Of a stretch of DNA of 16,667 bases, positions 14,181 to 16,667 are shown piece by piece (the stretch's first letter is position 1; every line of letters starts with the position of its first letter). This stretch comes from Actinomycetes bacterium. GTDB lineage: Bacteria; Actinomycetota; Acidimicrobiia; Acidimicrobiales; RAAP-2. The notes beneath the pieces were generated by a model. It was not told where the DNA came from and searched no databases. It worked only from the letters and a program-made list of their open reading frames with translations. The DNA lies in NCBI GenBank assembly GCA_021807965.1, contig JAKBCI010000006.1:554-17220 (forward strand). The letters are read 5' to 3'. The translations under genes were made by a program, and so were the position numbers.

Positions 14181-15659
14181 CTACACGCCGCGGTCAATGG
14201 CGCGCCGCCACGACCGGTACGACTCGTCGAGCCCGTCACGGTTCATCGGGGCAAAGAAGCGCTCCGCACGCCAGCGCTCGCTCAGCTCGTCGAGCGAGCG
14301 CCAAAAACCGGCGGCCAATCCCGCGAGGGTGGCGGCGCCGCGCGCCGTGGCTTCGAGGGACGCACTGCGCACCACCGTCGTGGCGCTAGCGGTCGCCTGA
14401 GTTTCGAGCAGCAGGTCCATCTGCGCGGCACCCCCATCGGCGCGCAGCTCACGCAGGCTCACCCCCGACTCGACGAAGGCGTCAGTCATGGCGCGTACCT
14501 GGTAGGCCAGGGCTTCGACGAGCGCCCGCGCCACGTGGGGGCGCCGAGTCGACTGATTCAGTCCCACTATCGCGCCGCGTGCGTCGGGCTGCCAGAACGG
14601 TGAGCCGAGTCCGGTGAAGGCGGGTATCACCATCACGCCGCCCGCGTCGGGCACCTCGCGCGCGAGCGGCTCGAGTTCGCTCGCGGCATCGATGAAGCCC
14701 AACTCATCGCGCAGCCACTGGATCGCGGCGCCGGCGACGAAGGCGGAGCCCTCGAGGGCGTACGCGGTCGAACCGTACGCGCCGAGGTCCCACGCTACCG
14801 TCGTGAGCAGGCCGTCGACCGGCTCGGGGATCTCGCCGCCGACGTTCGCCATGACGAAGGCACCGGTGCCGTACGTCGCCTTCACGATGCCCGCTTCAAA
14901 GCCGGCCTGGCCGAACAACGCGGCCTGCTGGTCGCCGAGGATCGCCGTAATGGGCAGGCCCGCGAGTTCCGGCACGACCGAGGCACTGACCGTGGCGAAC
15001 GACGTCGTCGACGAACGGATCGTCGGAAGAAGGGCTCGGTCGACCCCGAAGAGCGCAGTCATCGCCGGCGACCAGTCGAGCGAGGCGAGGTCCATGAGCA
15101 GGGTCCGCGAGGCGTTGGATGGCTCGGTGGCGAACACACCACCGTTGGCGTTTCCCGACAGCCACCAGAGCAACCAGCCGTCGACCGTGGTCAGGGCGGG
15201 AATGGTCGCGTCATCGAGGTGGCCGCCCTCGAGGAGCCACGCCATTTTGGTGGCCGAGAAGTACGGGTCCACGATCAGCCCCGTCGTTCGACGAACGAGT
15301 GGCTCGTGGCCCAGGTCTCGGAGCTCGTCGCAGCGCGCGACCGTGCGACGGTCCTGCCAGACGAGAGCGCGGTGGGCGAGGTGGCCGTTGTCGCGGTCAA
15401 AGGCGATCGTCGTCTCGCGCTGATTCGTGATGCCGAGGGCCACCGCGCGATCGCCGCGGTTGCGTAGCTGCGTGGCCACGTCGCGCAGGGTCGCCACGGC
15501 GAGGTCCGCGATCTCGTCGCCGTCCTGCTCGACGCGGCCGGGTTGGGGAAAGTGCGAGGTGAGGTCGCGTTGAGCGCTGGCCACGTCGTCGCCGTCGTGC
15601 GAAAACGCCACGGTACGAATACTCGAGGTGCCAGCGTCGAGGGCCAAGACGACATCCAC
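14181..15659 (-). CDS. glpK: Glycerol kinase
   Basis: FGGY-family kinase making sn-glycerol 3-phosphate from glycerol and ATP. With GTG 15659 the protein is 492 residues, the family's normal length, beginning MDVVLALDAGTSSIRT. The frame stays open 55 codons further upstream, but that text is unlike the family. Motifs match GlpK in order: ITNQRETT (77-84, contacts glycerol), LVWQDRRT (99-106), LIVDPYFSATKMAWLL (128-143), EPSNASRTLLMDL (179-191), ILGDQQAALFGQ (240-251) with catalytic base D243, YGTGAFVMANVG, and the FGGY C-terminal signature around GSPFWQPDARGAIVGLN followed by ALVEALAYQVRAMTDA and ADGGAA. A TAGCGT box lies seven bases before the start, suggesting a leaderless transcript. The SMP-30 gene follows downstream; the divergent neighbour is nrdJ. 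Confidence 0.92.
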   Translation of the reverse strand: MDVVLALDAGTSSIRTVAFSHDGDDVASAQRDLTSHFPQPGRVEQDGDEIADLAVATLRDVATQLRNRGDRAVALGITNQRETTIAFDRDNGHLAHRALVWQDRRTVARCDELRDLGHEPLVRRTTGLIVDPYFSATKMAWLLEGGHLDDATIPALTTVDGWLLWWLSGNANGGVFATEPSNASRTLLMDLASLDWSPAMTALFGVDRALLPTIRSSTTSFATVSASVVPELAGLPITAILGDQQAALFGQAGFEAGIVKATYGTGAFVMANVGGEIPEPVDGLLTTVAWDLGAYGSTAYALEGSAFVAGAAIQWLRDELGFIDAASELEPLAREVPDAGGVMVIPAFTGLGSPFWQPDARGAIVGLNQSTRRPHVARALVEALAYQVRAMTDAFVESGVSLRELRADGGAAQMDLLLETQATASATTVVRSASLEATARGAATLAGLAAGFWRSLDELSERWRAERFFAPMNRDGLDESYRSWRRAIDRGV

Positions 15660-15666
15660 GAGGGCC

Positions 15667-15672
15667 ACGCTA
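15667..15672 (-). promoter_or_regulatory. -10 box TAGCGT before glpK
   Basis: TAGCGT on the minus strand ends seven bases before GTG 15659, almost the same layout as the leaderless promoters on the plus strand. No clear -35. Confidence 0.4.
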
Positions 15673-15754
15673 GCCAGGGCGACGACCGCGTCGAGCCGTT
15701 GAGGCGCCAAAGCCCAGTGTTTGCACGGCCGTTGGGATTTGTGAGAAAAAGGAG

Positions 15755-15783
15755 TTGACGCGATGTAATTACAGTGCTGTAAT
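15755..15783 (+). promoter_or_regulatory. nrdJ promoter with overlapping palindrome
   Basis: TTGACG (15755-15760), 17 bases, TGTAAT (15778-15783): the best -35/-10 pair in the window. It predicts a transcript start near 15790 and a leader of about 127 bases. The -10 box is covered by the palindrome ATTACAG-TG-CTGTAAT (15768-15783), which overlaps a second one, TGCTGT-N6-ACAGCA (15775-15792). Either could be a repressor site. Confidence 0.55.
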
Positions 15784-15811
15784 AACACAGCATCTTGCGT
15801 TGAGCCGGATA

Positions 15812-15835
15812 CCAACCACAACATATTGTGGTTGG
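15812..15835 (+). promoter_or_regulatory. Perfect 10-bp-arm palindrome containing a NrdR-box-like core
   Basis: CCAACCACAA (15812-15821), CATA, TTGTGGTTGG (15826-15835). The 16-bp core at 15816-15831 (ACAA-N4-TTGT flanked by CC/GG) resembles the NrdR box of ribonucleotide reductase genes, for which the known form is roughly ACA-C-W-AtAT-W-GTGT. Known NrdR sites are normally two boxes about 31 bp apart; I see no second good copy at that distance. It lies downstream of the predicted transcript start, so it would also form an RNA hairpin. Confidence 0.5.
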
Positions 15836-15839
15836 TGGT

Positions 15840-15857
15840 GAGGTCGTTGTCGACCTC
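15840..15857 (+). promoter_or_regulatory. Second stem-loop in the nrdJ leader
   Basis: GAGGTCG (15840-15846), TTGT, CGACCTC (15851-15857): a 7-bp stem, four bases after the preceding palindrome. The 3' arm could instead pair with CGAGG at 15873-15877 through CCTCG (15854-15858). Confidence 0.4.
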
Positions 15858-15916
15858 GGTTTCGGACGACGTCGAGGCGCCAGGTGTCGGAAACGTACAA
15901 GAAGAGGGTAAGAGAC

Positions 15917-16667
15917 ATGGCTATCGCTCCGCAACGGCTCGGCATTGGACTTCGACGGTTCTTCACCGCCGACGATCGCCACCCCTACGACGACGTGGTC
16001 TGGGATCGTCGTGACGCGCGCATCACCAACTTCCGCGATGGCTCGGTCGCCTTCGAGCAGCTGGACGTCGAGGTGCCGGCGTCGTGGTCGCTCAACGCCA
16101 CCAACATTCTCGCCCAGAAGTACTTTCGCGGCACCGTCGGCACGCCCGAGCGAGAAACGAGCCTCAAGCAGGTCGTGGACCGTATTGTCGATACGATCAC
16201 CGATTGGGGTGTCGCCGGCGACTACTTCATCGACGACGAAGAGGCCGCGACGTTTCGCGACGAATTAAAGCACCTGCTCATCACGCAAAAGGCCGCGTTC
16301 AACTCGCCGGTGTGGTTCAACATCGGTGTGAAGGGCGTTCCCCAACAGGGCAGCGCCTGCTTCATCTTGGCGGTCGAGGACTCGATGCGTTCAATCCTGA
16401 ACTGGTACACCGAAGAGGGAATCATCTTCAAGGGTGGTTCCGGCGCCGGAGTCAATCTCTCGAGAATTCGCTCCAGCGCTGAACCGCTGGAGGGTGGCGG
16501 CACCGCGAGCGGTCCGGTCTCGTTCATGCGCGGGGCCGATGCCTCGGCGGGCACGATCAAGTCGGGTGGTAAGACGCGACGCGCCGCGAAGATGGTCATT
16601 CTCGACGTCGATCACCCCGACATCGACGAGTTCATCTGGTGCAAGGCGCGCGAAGAGCAAAAGGCGC
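15917..16667 (+). CDS. nrdJ: Vitamin B12-dependent (class II) ribonucleotide reductase, N-terminal part
   Basis: Starts at ATG 15917 behind AGAGGG (15903-15908) and runs open to the right edge: 250 complete codons of a protein usually 700-950 residues long. Class II enzymes reduce ribonucleoside di- or triphosphates to deoxyribonucleotides using adenosylcobalamin, with or without oxygen. Family motifs: SWSLNATNILAQKYFRG (62-78), TQKAAFNSPVWFNIGVK, PQQGSACFILAVEDS with C148 as the first cysteine of the active-site redox pair, GIIFKGGSGAGVNLSRIRSS, GGGTASGPVSFMRGADASAGTIKSGGKTRRAAKMVILDVDHPDIDEFI. This matches the NrdJ type found in Streptomyces and mycobacteria-related actinobacteria. No N-terminal ATP-cone is present. 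Its regulatory region carries a NrdR-box-like palindrome. The radical-site cysteine and C-terminal thiols lie outside the window. Confidence 0.95.
   Translation, partial: MAIAPQRLGIGLRRFFTADDRHPYDDVVWDRRDARITNFRDGSVAFEQLDVEVPASWSLNATNILAQKYFRGTVGTPERETSLKQVVDRIVDTITDWGVAGDYFIDDEEAATFRDELKHLLITQKAAFNSPVWFNIGVKGVPQQGSACFILAVEDSMRSILNWYTEEGIIFKGGSGAGVNLSRIRSSAEPLEGGGTASGPVSFMRGADASAGTIKSGGKTRRAAKMVILDVDHPDIDEFIWCKAREEQKA

Noticed and set aside
14614..15423. Long plus-strand open frame (269 codons) across glpK
   Set aside because: Antisense shadow of an unmistakable glycerol kinase gene; the text is Ser/Arg/Pro-rich without motifs.
15660..15824. 55-codon N-terminal extension of glycerol kinase
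   Set aside because: Family members begin at the DAGTSS strand within about ten residues; the extension has no resemblance and covers the promoter region.
15790..15916. Cobalamin riboswitch before the B12-dependent nrdJ
   Set aside because: The leader is only about 127 bases and I find no B12-box-like conserved core; the visible structure is two simple hairpins.

Overview
The window is high-GC DNA with GTG starts, four-base overlapping gene junctions and several start codons sitting six bases after a -10-like hexamer (leaderless architecture). Together with a PimB-like phosphatidylinositol mannosyltransferase, an actinobacterial type group II truncated haemoglobin and a class II ribonucleotide reductase, this points to an actinomycetote. 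A member of class Acidimicrobiia is my best guess, but that is inference. The content is mostly chromosomal housekeeping. I see no transposase, integrase, phage gene, CRISPR array or toxin-antitoxin module.

Layout. 1-425: tail of an aldo/keto reductase, stop-to-stop against a minus-strand gene for a secreted protein made of eight cysteine-pair repeats (426-2108). 2216-3792: two matching dyad sites precede cysK and cysE, the two-gene cysteine synthesis operon, which ends in a hairpin. 3954-6047: a large Asp-box lipoprotein. 6048-6566: a stretch without a convincing gene, perhaps a decayed one, ending in a hairpin behind tRNA-Gly(TCC) on the minus strand. 6691-8717: truncated haemoglobin, a PH-domain membrane protein, and three small Cys-x2-Cys proteins (zinc ribbon, thioredoxin-like, double Cys-x2-Cys). 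8746-12012: PimB-like glycosyltransferase, SRPBCC lipid-binding-type protein, ROK glucokinase and a short luciferase-like oxidoreductase, tightly spaced or overlapping. 12030-13232: AlaC-like aminotransferase, convergent with a minus-strand glycerol kinase / SMP-30 lactonase pair (15659 down to 13229). 15660-16667: a divergent regulatory region with several palindromes, including a good NrdR-box match, then the first 250 codons of nrdJ, cut by the window edge.

Working together: CysE makes O-acetylserine and CysK converts it to cysteine. The PimB/SRPBCC/Glk/LLM run looks like one transcription unit tied to envelope glycolipid and sugar metabolism. GlpK feeds glycerol into glycerolipid and central metabolism. 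Nothing here is clearly a new defence or mobile system. The items most worth a second look are the tandem GACC-N5-GGTC sites before cysK, the 54-residue secreted repeat protein, the leaderless promoter pattern, the small Cys-rich gene trio and the structured nrdJ leader.
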